This document shows, piece after piece, positions 40,922 through 49,455 of a DNA stretch of 64,000 nt. Within the stretch, counting starts at the first letter, position 1; each line of letters opens with the position of its first letter. Source of the DNA: an uncultured bacterium (GTDB lineage: Bacteria; Bacillota_I; Bacilli_A; RFN20; CAG-826); assembly GCA_949297805.1 (NCBI GenBank), contig CASFTG010000001.1:434001-498000 (forward strand). Direction: 5' to 3'. Both the position numbers and the translations under genes were made by a program. Below the pieces are notes generated by a model that saw only the letters and a program-made list of their open reading frames with translations, was not told the DNA's origin and did no database searches.

Positions 40922-40951
40922 TTGATTTGGCTAGGTTCCGAAGGCTATAGT
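40922..40951 (+). promoter_or_regulatory. Promoter of the T-F-A-W-F protein gene
   Basis: TTGATT (40922-40927) and TATAGT (40946-40951) are 18 bp apart. They give a leader of about 135 bases that holds two hairpins, CGTCG/CGACG (41005-41021) and CATC/GATG (41043-41056). Confidence 0.6.
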
Positions 40952-41093
40952 GTTGACGCTTCGAAGGGAAAGCGAGCCCAACGCCCAACAAAAGAAGCAT
41001 TGCCCGTCGATACAAGCGACGTTACGAAAACCATTGGAATCCCATCGCTAGTGATGCTTATTAAGCGTCGAAAGTGAAAGGATTTATTTTTAT

Positions 41094-42083
41094 ATGAAAA
41101 CCAAAAGCAAATTGCTCCTCGCGTTATCGGCTTTAACCGTTGGCACCGTCGCCGCCGGGACCACCGCCACCTTCGCCTGGTTCACCACCAACCGGACCGC
41201 CACCGCCCACATGACCAACGTCACCGCCTCCAACCGGAACGGCAACCTCAAGATCAGCTTCACTGGCCTTGGGAACAGCACCGTTTTGGACACTGCGAAT
41301 GGTTCCTCCTATCCGTCGTCCAACGCCACTGGAACCGATGTTACCGCTAAGTTCAATCAGACCCTCACCGATCTTTCATCGAAAGATGGCTCGAAATTCT
41401 ATGCCCCGGTTTGGGATGCCTCCAAAGGGTCCGGCACCTATTCCAGCGGCAATCACGCCAAGCCGCAGGGGTATGAGGTATACACCAATACGACCTCGGA
41501 GCACGGCTACATCCAGTTCTACCTCACCATCGAGAATACCGGCGCTTCCGAGCTCCAAATCTTCCTCGATCCGTCTTTGACTGCGATCAATCCGGCCGCG
41601 ACAGAAGAAGAGGAAACCGATCAAGCGGCCGCCAACACTGCGCTTGCGAGCTTCATGCGGGTCGCGGTCGTCGCCTCCACCACGCAGCCCAGTACTTATC
41701 CGAGCACCGTCAACCTGCAGAATGCCGGCAGTTTGGTCTTCATGGACGGAAACCACGATTACAACCGGTATGTCACTAAGGATTCGACTGATCTTTCGAC
41801 AGACGATGGCTTGACCGCTTATACTGGCGAAGAACATTTCTTCGACGATCCGGCTGATATCGATGACGATTTGACCACTATCGCCGGGGAGCAAGACACC
41901 GCTCGGACTGGTCACGCCAACTATATTGGGAATGTTGCGGCCGACGGGAAATCCGGTGATACCGTCTATGTCGCCGTCGCCATCTGGATGGAAGGCACCT
42001 GTGCCGATTCCGATGCTGCCGACAAAGGCATCGTCGATATTGATCTTGGGTTCACCGCTCTCGAGCCGAACCCCGGCGCCTAA
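41094..42083 (+). CDS. Exported protein with A-T-F-A-W-F motif (TasA-like SipW substrate)
   Basis: AAAGGA lies upstream of the ATG. The 329-residue protein has a Lys start, a hydrophobic segment (~7-24) and A-T-F-A-W-F at 25-30, then a Thr/Ser/Asn/Asp-rich strand-forming part with few Lys and no second helix. Among the substrates here it looks most like an abundant structural subunit: good ribosome site, own promoter, strong terminator and biased codon use. It lies on the opposite strand from the export operons. A TasA/camelysin-type fibre protein is inferred from N-terminus and context. Confidence 0.75.
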   Translation: MKTKSKLLLALSALTVGTVAAGTTATFAWFTTNRTATAHMTNVTASNRNGNLKISFTGLGNSTVLDTANGSSYPSSNATGTDVTAKFNQTLTDLSSKDGSKFYAPVWDASKGSGTYSSGNHAKPQGYEVYTNTTSEHGYIQFYLTIENTGASELQIFLDPSLTAINPAATEEEETDQAAANTALASFMRVAVVASTTQPSTYPSTVNLQNAGSLVFMDGNHDYNRYVTKDSTDLSTDDGLTAYTGEEHFFDDPADIDDDLTTIAGEQDTARTGHANYIGNVAADGKSGDTVYVAVAIWMEGTCADSDAADKGIVDIDLGFTALEPNPGA

Positions 42084-42108
42084 TCCCCGCTAATCCATAA
42101 CTCCACTA

Positions 42109-42132
42109 GGGCATCCGCTTGGGTGCCCTTTT
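42109..42132 (+). terminator. Strong terminator after the T-F-A-W-F protein gene
   Basis: GGGCATCC (42109-42116) and GGGTGCCC (42121-42128) pair around GCTT, followed by TTTTCTTG. Confidence 0.95.
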
Positions 42133-42199
42133 CTTGTCGATGGTAGGGCAATCCTTAAAAGATATAAAGCGTTTTTTCCGCCATAAATAGCCCCTTCTC

Positions 42200-42228
42200 T
42201 TATTCCGCTGATGATAGTAAACTATCAT
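42200..42228 (+). promoter_or_regulatory. Promoter of the O-antigen ligase-like gene
   Basis: TTATTC (42200-42205) and TATCAT (42223-42228) are 17 bp apart; the ATG at 42235 is six bases later, where transcription should begin. Confidence 0.5.
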
Positions 42229-42234
42229 GCGTTT

Positions 42235-44403
42235 ATGGGACTGACGTTGCTTAAACGACCGCATTACCCCCATCGGGTGAAGGATATGGCGAAGCGAAGG
42301 GTCCCGTATTTGCTGCTGTTGCTTTTAGGGCTGATGTGCTTTGCCGTCGGGGCTTATTTCGAGGAGGCCATCGCCTTCTTCAATAACCCAGTCAACATCA
42401 CGATGGATGACAGCGAGTTCTTCATCACGATGGCGGCCTCTTTAGTCTCCATCGCCTTGTTCTTAGTCGTTGCTTATCGCCATCTCCGGCTCGGGGTCAG
42501 CTGGGGCTTTTTGATTTTGTTCATCGTTCTGGCCGTATCCAACGCGGTGGGGCTATATCTATTCCCCAAGGCCACGACCGGGATGGTCGAACATCTAGAC
42601 GGAACGACCAGTGAGTTTACCTACATCCTCACGGACATGAACCGGTTCCGTTACCTCTGCATGTTCTCGATCGGCTGCATCTATCTATACCTGCTTTTCT
42701 GCGTCTTCCCCAAGGTATTGAAGAACGCCAATTCCTTGATGTTCCTATTCTATGCCACCGTCTTCGTCACCTATTTCGCCTTGGCTTATTCGCTAGTTAA
42801 AGAATTCGACGTCTATAAGCAATACTTCGATCCGAACGTTGATATCACCAGGGCTACTTATGCCGCGAGTTTCTTTTTTAACCGGAATACCTATGGGACT
42901 TGCTTGGTCTTAGGGATATGCGCCTTGATGTTCATTCATAACCGCCACCCCTTCTGGTGGAATTATCCGCTGATGATCATCCTCTTCGTCGAGCTCTTCT
43001 TCGTTATCTCTAAGACCTCGATGATCATCTCGGCCATCATCTTGGTCATCTTTGCCATTTACCGTTTCGTGGTCACGGCCAAGCGGCATTGGATAAGAAA
43101 CATCATCGCCACTTGCTTTGCCATCGCCATCCCCTCGGTCATCTTCTACTTAGGCTATGCCAAGACCTTCGGGGGCAATGACATCCTCTCCAAGTGGATC
43201 GGGAATTTGATGCAGGCCTTAGAAGGGCTTGATGCCCCGACCGTGAAATCAAGATTTGACATCTACCATACGGCGATGGAGTTTTTATTCGAAGATCCTC
43301 TCCGCCTCGTCTTCGGGGTGGGGGAGAATAACGCCAGCTTCTTACTAGGCGCGATCAATCATATCCCCGTCACGGACATGAATGGCATCTTCTTCATCCA
43401 TAATGGCTTCCTTCATGTCCTTTTCTCCGGTGGGATCATCAAGCTATCGATTTATTGCTTCACCCTTATCTTCTTCTTAGTCCAGGATGTCCGGGCCTTG
43501 ATCCGGGGCAGTAAGGCCGCCTTCCCCTGCCTTATCTTCTTCATCGCCTTCCAGATCCATGGGATGACCGAGACCACGGCTTTCTTAATCGCCGATACCA
43601 AAGGGTTCATGATCATCCTCTTCGCCTATGTCCCGGTGTTCGCCGATATCCATAAGATATACGGGAACTTCGACCGGCTGCCGGAGTTAAGCAAAGACCA
43701 TTCGCCTTTGACCGCCAAACTAAGCGGGCCCTATGTCTTAGCCCTCGATTATATCTTGGCTGGTTTATTCGGGGTTTTGCTCCCTTTAACCATCGGGGTG
43801 GCCTTACTTGGCTATCAGCATGATTACCGTTATCTCGCCTTATTCGGGATGATTGGCTTCTCTTTATTGCTCCTTTGCGCGGTTTCCGGCCAAAAGAAGC
43901 CGATTTACAGCCTTTTCCATCTAATCGGCTTAATCGTTTATTCCCTTTTTGCGGTCCTTCTCGTCTTTAATCCCAGCCCGATTCTCTTCTTCGTTGGCGT
44001 ATTGGTTTTGCTTGGTCTCTCTTTCGCTTCCTGCTTATTGAACCTTAAGGATTTGCCCTTATTCGCCCTGAAATATGTCTTGCCTTTGATTCTGCTTTAT
44101 CTTCCTTTGATCATCCCCAATATCTGCTTGGTCTATAAGCTGCCGGCCTTCTCCATGAGCGATTATGCCCATCTGTTTGTCTTAGATTGCTTCATCCTCT
44201 TCTTAGGCATTGCCTGCTACCCGGGTATCCTCTATCCCTTGTCCCATGGGTATATGCGTTTCGAGTGCGCTTATTTTCGATTGCTTGATAAACTCGATTT
44301 CCGGGCTGAACGGAAACTCGCTCTTCGGGATTGGAAGGTGGCCAAGCGCCACCGGAAGTGGCGTTATCGCCGGCTTGAGAAACGAATCGAAAGAGCGATC
44401 TAA
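42235..44403 (+). CDS. O-antigen ligase / polymerase-like membrane protein (Wzy_C type)
   Basis: The 722-residue protein has roughly 16 membrane helices. The centre has the O-antigen ligase pattern: an S-K-T-S-M-I-I-S-A-I-I-L segment, then a large outside loop (~290-400) with S-R-F-D-I-Y and F-G-V-G-E-N-N, ending in I-H-N-G-F-L-H-V-L-F-S-G-G, the H-N-x-x-L motif of the family. A second membrane half (~495-665) is extra, and the C-terminus is strongly basic. It may polymerise or ligate a surface polysaccharide. Starts at 42211 and 42286 are also possible; I chose 42235 because it matches the predicted transcription start. Starts apart, the frame is certain. Confidence 0.75.
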   Translation: MGLTLLKRPHYPHRVKDMAKRRVPYLLLLLLGLMCFAVGAYFEEAIAFFNNPVNITMDDSEFFITMAASLVSIALFLVVAYRHLRLGVSWGFLILFIVLAVSNAVGLYLFPKATTGMVEHLDGTTSEFTYILTDMNRFRYLCMFSIGCIYLYLLFCVFPKVLKNANSLMFLFYATVFVTYFALAYSLVKEFDVYKQYFDPNVDITRATYAASFFFNRNTYGTCLVLGICALMFIHNRHPFWWNYPLMIILFVELFFVISKTSMIISAIILVIFAIYRFVVTAKRHWIRNIIATCFAIAIPSVIFYLGYAKTFGGNDILSKWIGNLMQALEGLDAPTVKSRFDIYHTAMEFLFEDPLRLVFGVGENNASFLLGAINHIPVTDMNGIFFIHNGFLHVLFSGGIIKLSIYCFTLIFFLVQDVRALIRGSKAAFPCLIFFIAFQIHGMTETTAFLIADTKGFMIILFAYVPVFADIHKIYGNFDRLPELSKDHSPLTAKLSGPYVLALDYILAGLFGVLLPLTIGVALLGYQHDYRYLALFGMIGFSLLLLCAVSGQKKPIYSLFHLIGLIVYSLFAVLLVFNPSPILFFVGVLVLLGLSFASCLLNLKDLPLFALKYVLPLILLYLPLIIPNICLVYKLPAFSMSDYAHLFVLDCFILFLGIACYPGILYPLSHGYMRFECAYFRLLDKLDFRAERKLALRDWKVAKRHRKWRYRRLEKRIERAI

Positions 44404-44478
44404 CCTCCCCTCGGCCGATTTCCATTCAAACGATTGGCTCAATTCCCGCGTCTATAAATAAGTAAGGAAGCAATCTAA

Positions 44479-44997
44479 ATGAAAAAAGCGGTCCTTACTT
44501 GCCTAACTCTGTGCTCCTTAATTGGCTGCGCGCCCGCTTCCGAGTACCATCTGGCCCGGGTTGCTCGGGCAACCGAACTGCCGGAGGTGAAGGTGCCGGC
44601 CTCTTTTTCTTCGACCAGTTTGCAGCTAGCGCTAGAGGGGCTAGAGGATAATGGCGTCGTCTCTCCGGCTGGCTTAGGGCTGGCTTTCGGCGGCCTCGGC
44701 TTAGCCTCGAATTCCGATAACGGGCTCCTAGATAAACTTGGGATAACCGAAGATAACTATCTTCCTTTACTCGGATCGCTTAATTTCGATTACCAAAAGG
44801 AAGTAGCCTATCCTGACCAGGCCCCGGCCGATTCCTCTTTGTCGACTTTCGCTTTCTTGCAGGCGATTGGGGATAAAATCGAGGTCGATGAAAAGGCGGC
44901 TAAAGAATTAGTCTCCTTGGGTTTATCGAACATCGCCTCGTCCTTCGATACCTATCGCGATGTTCCCTTATTCGCGGGGAAGATTACTAGCCTTTAA
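44479..44997 (+). CDS. Lipoprotein with serpin-like N-terminal segment
   Basis: The 172-residue protein has a lipoprotein signal: M-K-K, a hydrophobic stretch and a lipobox L-I-G-C with Cys17. After it, F-S-S-T-S-L-Q-L-A-L-E-G-L-E-D-N-G-V-V-S-P-A-G-L resembles the opening helix and N-x-x-x-S-P-x-S segment of serpins, but at this length the reactive-centre loop and most of the serpin fold (~350 residues) are missing. It may be a truncated serpin-like gene or an unrelated small lipoprotein. GGAAG precedes the ATG. It stands between the ligase-like gene and a transporter with its own promoter. Confidence 0.55.
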   Translation: MKKAVLTCLTLCSLIGCAPASEYHLARVARATELPEVKVPASFSSTSLQLALEGLEDNGVVSPAGLGLAFGGLGLASNSDNGLLDKLGITEDNYLPLLGSLNFDYQKEVAYPDQAPADSSLSTFAFLQAIGDKIEVDEKAAKELVSLGLSNIASSFDTYRDVPLFAGKITSL

Positions 44998-45010
44998 TAC
45001 CTTTAGTCCT

Positions 45011-45038
45011 TTGACTTCGCTTTAGCCGGGTTTAAAAT
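45011..45038 (+). promoter_or_regulatory. Promoter of the SLC45-like transporter gene
   Basis: TTGACT (45011-45016) and TAAAAT (45033-45038) are 16 bp apart; the ATG at 45046 is seven bases later and has no ribosome site, so the mRNA should be leaderless. Confidence 0.75.
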
Positions 45039-45045
45039 TAAGCCC

Positions 45046-46473
45046 ATGGAACAAAGCAAACAACTCGAGCCGTTGAAACTCAACTATAAACGGACTTTCC
45101 TTATTGGCTTCGCCTTCTTCGGGATCCTGCTTTTATGGCAGGTCTACGATTCCTGGTGCTCGCCGATGTTGACCGAGCTCTTCCAAGAGGCCCTCGGGGC
45201 CGATAACCCGGAAGAGGTCCAATACCTCGTCGGGATGGTCATGGCTCTCGATAATTTGGCGGCTTTGATCATGCTGCCGATATTCGGGCGATTAAGCGAT
45301 AAGACCAAGAGCCCGATCGGCAAAAGAATGCCTTATATCCTCGTCGGGACCTTGGTTTGCTCGATCGCCTTCCCCTTTATCCCGGTCACCTTCCATTACC
45401 ATAGCTTAGCCGGTCTAATCATCGTCATGGCCATCGTCGTCTTCTTCGCTATGATGTATCGAAACCCGGCGGTCGCCTTAATGCCGGATATCACCCCTAA
45501 GCCCTTACGTTCAAAAGCCAATGGCATCATCAACATCATGGGCTATTTAGGCGGGGCCTGCGCCACTTTCCTTGGCATGTTCTTCGTCTTCACCAATTAT
45601 TTAACCGAGCAAGAGGGCAAGGAATCCCAGTTCAATAACATCTGGATTATCATGATTCCCTTCCTTGTCGCTTCGGTTTTGATGATCGTCTCCTGTTTAG
45701 TCTTATTCTTCACCATCAAGGAGAATAAGTTGGCCCGTGACCTAGCCGAGGAATTAGCCAGAGGCGAAGCCGAATCGGAAACCGTCGATAAAGTCGATGA
45801 CGAAGCCCCGATGAGCAAGAACAACAAGATCATGCTTTGGCTTATACTCGGGGCCGAGTTCTTATGGTTTATGGCCGACAACGGGATCGGGACCTTCTTA
45901 AGCAACTACACCATCTATTATCTCCATAGCGACACCGGTTCCTCCTCTTTACTAACCATCGTCGGCGGGGTCGCCTCGGTTTTAGGCTTCCTCGCCGGCG
46001 GTTATCTTGCTTCCTATATCGGGAGGAAATGGACCATTTTCTCGGGTTTAGCCTTAACCGCGATTGGTTTGCTGGTCTGGGTCATCTGCGGTTTTGCCTT
46101 CCCGCCCGAAATCCCGCCCGAAGGCGAGCTCAATCCCTTCCCCTTCTTCCTTTACATCGTCTGGGTGCTCAAAGGGTTCGGCATGAGCTTAGTCCACGTC
46201 AATTCCTACCCGATGGTCGTTGAACTTTGCTCCTCTAAGAAAGTCGGGGCCTTCACTGGTTACTATTACGCCTCCTCGATGGCGGCCCAGACCATCACCC
46301 CCTGCTTATTGGGCTTATTGCTATTGATCCCAAGCTTCAGCTTCGCTTATCTGCCGGTTTATGCCATCGCCGCCATCGGGGCGGCGACCTTGGTCTTCGC
46401 CTTCGTCAAAAACGTCACCAATAAGAAGACCACCATTAAGAAAGGGCTCGAGTCGATCGGCTCGGATGACTAG
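45046..46473 (+). CDS. SLC45-like MFS sugar transporter
   Basis: The 475-residue carrier has 12 predicted helices. It begins with F-A-F-F-G-I-L-L-L-W-Q-V-Y-D-S-W and has G-R-L-S-D-K-T-K-S-P-I-G-K-R-M-P-Y after helix 2, the SLC45/GPH-type loop (G-x-x-S-D-x-x-x-x-x-G-R-R-x-P). R-N-P-A-V-A-L-M-P-D-I-T-P-K-P-L-R-S-K-A-N-G follows in the second cytoplasmic loop. Bacterial members import sucrose, maltose or other glucosides. The gal and malQ genes a few kilobases on would fit a sugar importer, though the substrate is not shown. Two bases separate it from the next gene. Confidence 0.85.
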   Translation: MEQSKQLEPLKLNYKRTFLIGFAFFGILLLWQVYDSWCSPMLTELFQEALGADNPEEVQYLVGMVMALDNLAALIMLPIFGRLSDKTKSPIGKRMPYILVGTLVCSIAFPFIPVTFHYHSLAGLIIVMAIVVFFAMMYRNPAVALMPDITPKPLRSKANGIINIMGYLGGACATFLGMFFVFTNYLTEQEGKESQFNNIWIIMIPFLVASVLMIVSCLVLFFTIKENKLARDLAEELARGEAESETVDKVDDEAPMSKNNKIMLWLILGAEFLWFMADNGIGTFLSNYTIYYLHSDTGSSSLLTIVGGVASVLGFLAGGYLASYIGRKWTIFSGLALTAIGLLVWVICGFAFPPEIPPEGELNPFPFFLYIVWVLKGFGMSLVHVNSYPMVVELCSSKKVGAFTGYYYASSMAAQTITPCLLGLLLLIPSFSFAYLPVYAIAAIGAATLVFAFVKNVTNKKTTIKKGLESIGSDD

Positions 46474-46475
46474 TT

Positions 46476-47390
46476 ATGCCGGCTGCTTATTCCCATCATC
46501 GCTTGGCCTTAACGGTCTTAAAGCTTTATCCGGATTTGGATTCAGACGCCTTTTGCCTCGGCTCCCAAGGGCCGGATCCCTTCTTATACCGGGGGACTTT
46601 GCCTTGGGAGAAGCAAGTGGGGGCCATCGCCCTCAATGACTATGGGGACAGGGTACATCACGCCAATATTTATCCCCTATACTCGAAGATGCTCTCTTTA
46701 GCCGAGGACAACGTTACAAAGTCCTACGTCAAAGGGCTTTACCTCCATTATTGTTTAGACTCTTTAGCCCATCCATATATCTTCTATCGCTCCGGCTTTG
46801 AAGAGGATGGGACGTTAGTAGGCTTAACGAAATTCAGCCACGGCAAGTTCGAGGCCTTATTGGACGCGGTTCTGCAAGCCTATGACGGGGTGAAGCAGAA
46901 TCCCGGCAAGTTATTCAAACTGAAAGATAGCGATATCGCGGCCATTTCCCATCTTTGGGCCAGTTTAGGTGAGGTCAAAGAAAAAGACTTCATCGATTGC
47001 TATCATGACTTCAATAAGACCCAGTCCTTCCTCTATTCTCGGACTGGCTTAAAACGTCCTTTGTTCTATTTGATCGGCCCAAAGGGCTTAGCCTATGGGA
47101 TGAGCTATCCCCATTTCGTCAAGAAAGCCGATGAAGGGATCGATGTCTTGAACCTCACCCATCAAGAGTATTTAGAACCAGCGACCGGGGTATCCCATAC
47201 CTATTCCTTCTTAGAACTACTGGATTTAGCGAAAGAGAAATTCGTCGAGATCATGGGTCACCTCAATGATCCGGCTTTGCCGCGGATCATCGATTTCAAT
47301 ATCGACCACGATGGCGATCCAGCCGGGAAAAGGAAACTCTATTCCAAACCTTGCTTTCCTTTCCTAGCCCCGAAGGAGCGGAAGCAATGA
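46476..47390 (+). CDS. Zinc-dependent phospholipase C-like protein
   Basis: The 304-residue protein has the pattern of the zinc-dependent PLC family (PF00882 group): M-P-A-A-Y-S-H-H near the start, C-L-G-S-Q-G-P-D-P-F-L-Y (residues ~28-39, metal-binding Asp), Y-L-H-Y-C-L-D-S-L-A-H-P-Y (~90-102, the H-x-x-x-D-x-x-H cluster) and a later F-S-H-G-K-F-E. No signal peptide, so it may act inside the cell on lipid or another phosphoester. It follows the transporter by two bases and overlaps the next gene (ATGA), so it is part of an operon with the cardiolipin synthase. Confidence 0.8.
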   Translation: MPAAYSHHRLALTVLKLYPDLDSDAFCLGSQGPDPFLYRGTLPWEKQVGAIALNDYGDRVHHANIYPLYSKMLSLAEDNVTKSYVKGLYLHYCLDSLAHPYIFYRSGFEEDGTLVGLTKFSHGKFEALLDAVLQAYDGVKQNPGKLFKLKDSDIAAISHLWASLGEVKEKDFIDCYHDFNKTQSFLYSRTGLKRPLFYLIGPKGLAYGMSYPHFVKKADEGIDVLNLTHQEYLEPATGVSHTYSFLELLDLAKEKFVEIMGHLNDPALPRIIDFNIDHDGDPAGKRKLYSKPCFPFLAPKERKQ

Positions 47391-47875
47391 AAGACATCGC
47401 GATCTTAACCGATGGCTATGGCATCCTCCTTTATGAAGAGAAGGGATTTTATAAGTTACCCGTCTTTGATGAGTTGCCGCCCGATTGCTTAGTTGGCCAG
47501 GCGGTAGGGCCGCTTTTCCTCGACTGCGGGCAGGGCGAAGAAGAAGCCCGGATCATCGGGGTGGTGGAGAAGCTCCCGATTCCCTTTAATGCCAAAACCC
47601 GTTATTTCCTTCTTTCTGAACTCAATGCCCCGGTGGTTGAGCCTCGTTGCCGATTGGCCTTAGCCGTGGCCTTTGCTTTCTTCCCGTTTCTATTCGGGAT
47701 CAAACGGGTCCATCCCTTATCTCCTGATGACTTGCGGATGGCTAGGAAGCTGGTCAAGGAGCTAAAGAAAAACCGAGCCGGGAAGAATAAGATCCGGACG
47801 TATCGGGGTTTGATCCGGAGCGAATGCGCCCTGCCCCGCTTAGAAGAAGCCTATAAATTGCTTTGCCGATGCTAA
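47387..47875 (+). CDS. Hypothetical protein of 162 residues
   Basis: I chose the ATG at 47387, which overlaps the preceding stop as ATGA and has AAGGAG upstream. The protein is soluble, apart from one moderately hydrophobic stretch (L-A-V-A-F-A-F-F-P-F-L-F, ~100-111), with an N-terminal half of short strands (I-A-I-L-T-D-G-Y-G-I-L-L-Y) and a basic C-terminal helix region (K-L-V-K-E-L-K-K-N-R-A). No family recognised. It lies between the PLC-like gene and cls, overlapping both, so it may take part in lipid handling. Confidence 0.55.
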   Translation: MKDIAILTDGYGILLYEEKGFYKLPVFDELPPDCLVGQAVGPLFLDCGQGEEEARIIGVVEKLPIPFNAKTRYFLLSELNAPVVEPRCRLALAVAFAFFPFLFGIKRVHPLSPDDLRMARKLVKELKKNRAGKNKIRTYRGLIRSECALPRLEEAYKLLCRC

Positions 47876-49446
47876 AGAAACTCCTGTCGAAAAGATTTTG
47901 GCCCAAAGCCATCATCGCCATCCTTATCTTCTGCCAGTTTGTCGGCCTGTTTTTGCTTTTTCTCTATCTTTCCGATTGGAGCGGACTCTCCCCCGAATGG
48001 TCGGTCATCGCCGTCATCATCGTCTATGCCATCGGGGTGGTGTTCGCCTTTTATTGCTTTAATTCCGACTCCTCAATCGCCTATAAACTATCCTGGGTCT
48101 TCGTTATCCTAGGCTTCCCCGGGGCGGGCTCGTTTTTGTACTTGATTTTCGGCAACAAGCAGAACACCCGGCGGAACGCCAAAGGGGTGAAACGATTCAT
48201 CGTCCCCTATCAACGGGCGAGTCTAAGCGAGGACGAATGGAAGCAGATCGAGGATAAATACCCTTATGCCTATCCGATCGCCCATTACCTTCACCGGGTT
48301 AAAGGGATCATCCCTTATAAGGATAGTTCGGCCGAGTATTTCCCGCTTGGTGACGCCATCTTCGAGCCGATCCTTACGGAACTGAAGAAAGCCAAACACT
48401 TCATTTTCTTGGAATTCTTCATCATTGAATCCGATGGAGTGTTCTTCTCTTCAATCCTCGATATATTGAAGGAGAAGGCCAAGGAAGGATTGGATGTCCG
48501 GATCGTCTATGATGACGTTGGCTGCCTCACCACCTTACCTTCCTCTTTTGCTAAGGATATGGCCGAACTTGGCATCAAAGCCCATCCTTTCAATGAGTTC
48601 CGCCCCTTTCTTGACGTCCGCCAGAATAACCGCGACCACCGGAAGATGATCATCATCGATGGCCATACCGCCTTCACCGGAGGCTTTAACCTAGCCGATG
48701 AATACATCAATAAGAAGGAACGGTTCGGCCATTGGAAGGACAACGGGATTCTGGTTCGGGGGAAGGCGGTCGAAGGCTATACCAATAGCTTCTTGGCCAC
48801 CTATGAGTCGCTTTATCCCTCGAAGCCCGGCGAATTCGACAAAAAGCAATATAGTTCCGATATGTATATCGATGAGATTGGGGGCTATCCCAAGCAAAAA
48901 GGCTATATCGAGCCTTACGACGATATCCCCTTTGATGGCGAGACGGTCGGGGAACGGGTGTATCTTTCGCTTATCCAGCGGGCCAATAAATACGTCTATA
49001 TGAGCACCCCCTATCTACTTATCGACGAAGAGATGGAGAACAGCTTATGCGCGGCCGCCAAATCGGGGGTCGATGTTCGCTTGCTCACCCCCCATATTCC
49101 CGATAAGAAGACGGTGTTCAATTTGACCCGTTCTTACTATCGGCGGTTACTCCAAGCCGGGGTCAAGATTTACGAATACACCCCGGGCTTCGTCCATGAG
49201 AAGATGTTCATCGCCGATGATCTAATGGCGACGGTCGGGACCATCAACCTCGACTATCGGAGCCTTTTCCTCCATTTCGAGAACGGGACATTCCTATTCG
49301 GTTCGCCGATCATCAAAAACATGAAGCGCGATTACCTCGATACCCTTTCCGTTTCCAAGGAAGTCGACCGGGCCACCTATGAACGGTGGTACCAAAAGAA
49401 TAAGTACTATTGGGCGTTATTAAGGATCGCCGCCCCGTTCCTTTGA
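47869..49446 (+). CDS. cls: Cardiolipin synthase
   Basis: The 525-residue protein has two N-terminal membrane helices (~11-32, ~41-61) and a third hydrophobic segment with S-W-V-F-V-I-L-G-F-P-G-A-G. Two phospholipase D motifs follow: N-R-D-H-R-K-M-I-I-I-D (residues ~249-259) and F-V-H-E-K-M-F-I-A-D (~443-452), each H-x-K-x-x-x-x-D, with G-G-x-N and G-T-x-N after them. It condenses phosphatidylglycerol to cardiolipin. The ATG at 47869 overlaps the end of the previous gene. Length and layout are typical. Confidence 0.95.
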   Translation: MLKKLLSKRFWPKAIIAILIFCQFVGLFLLFLYLSDWSGLSPEWSVIAVIIVYAIGVVFAFYCFNSDSSIAYKLSWVFVILGFPGAGSFLYLIFGNKQNTRRNAKGVKRFIVPYQRASLSEDEWKQIEDKYPYAYPIAHYLHRVKGIIPYKDSSAEYFPLGDAIFEPILTELKKAKHFIFLEFFIIESDGVFFSSILDILKEKAKEGLDVRIVYDDVGCLTTLPSSFAKDMAELGIKAHPFNEFRPFLDVRQNNRDHRKMIIIDGHTAFTGGFNLADEYINKKERFGHWKDNGILVRGKAVEGYTNSFLATYESLYPSKPGEFDKKQYSSDMYIDEIGGYPKQKGYIEPYDDIPFDGETVGERVYLSLIQRANKYVYMSTPYLLIDEEMENSLCAAAKSGVDVRLLTPHIPDKKTVFNLTRSYYRRLLQAGVKIYEYTPGFVHEKMFIADDLMATVGTINLDYRSLFLHFENGTFLFGSPIIKNMKRDYLDTLSVSKEVDRATYERWYQKNKYYWALLRIAAPFL

Positions 49447-49455
49447 TTGGTGCGG

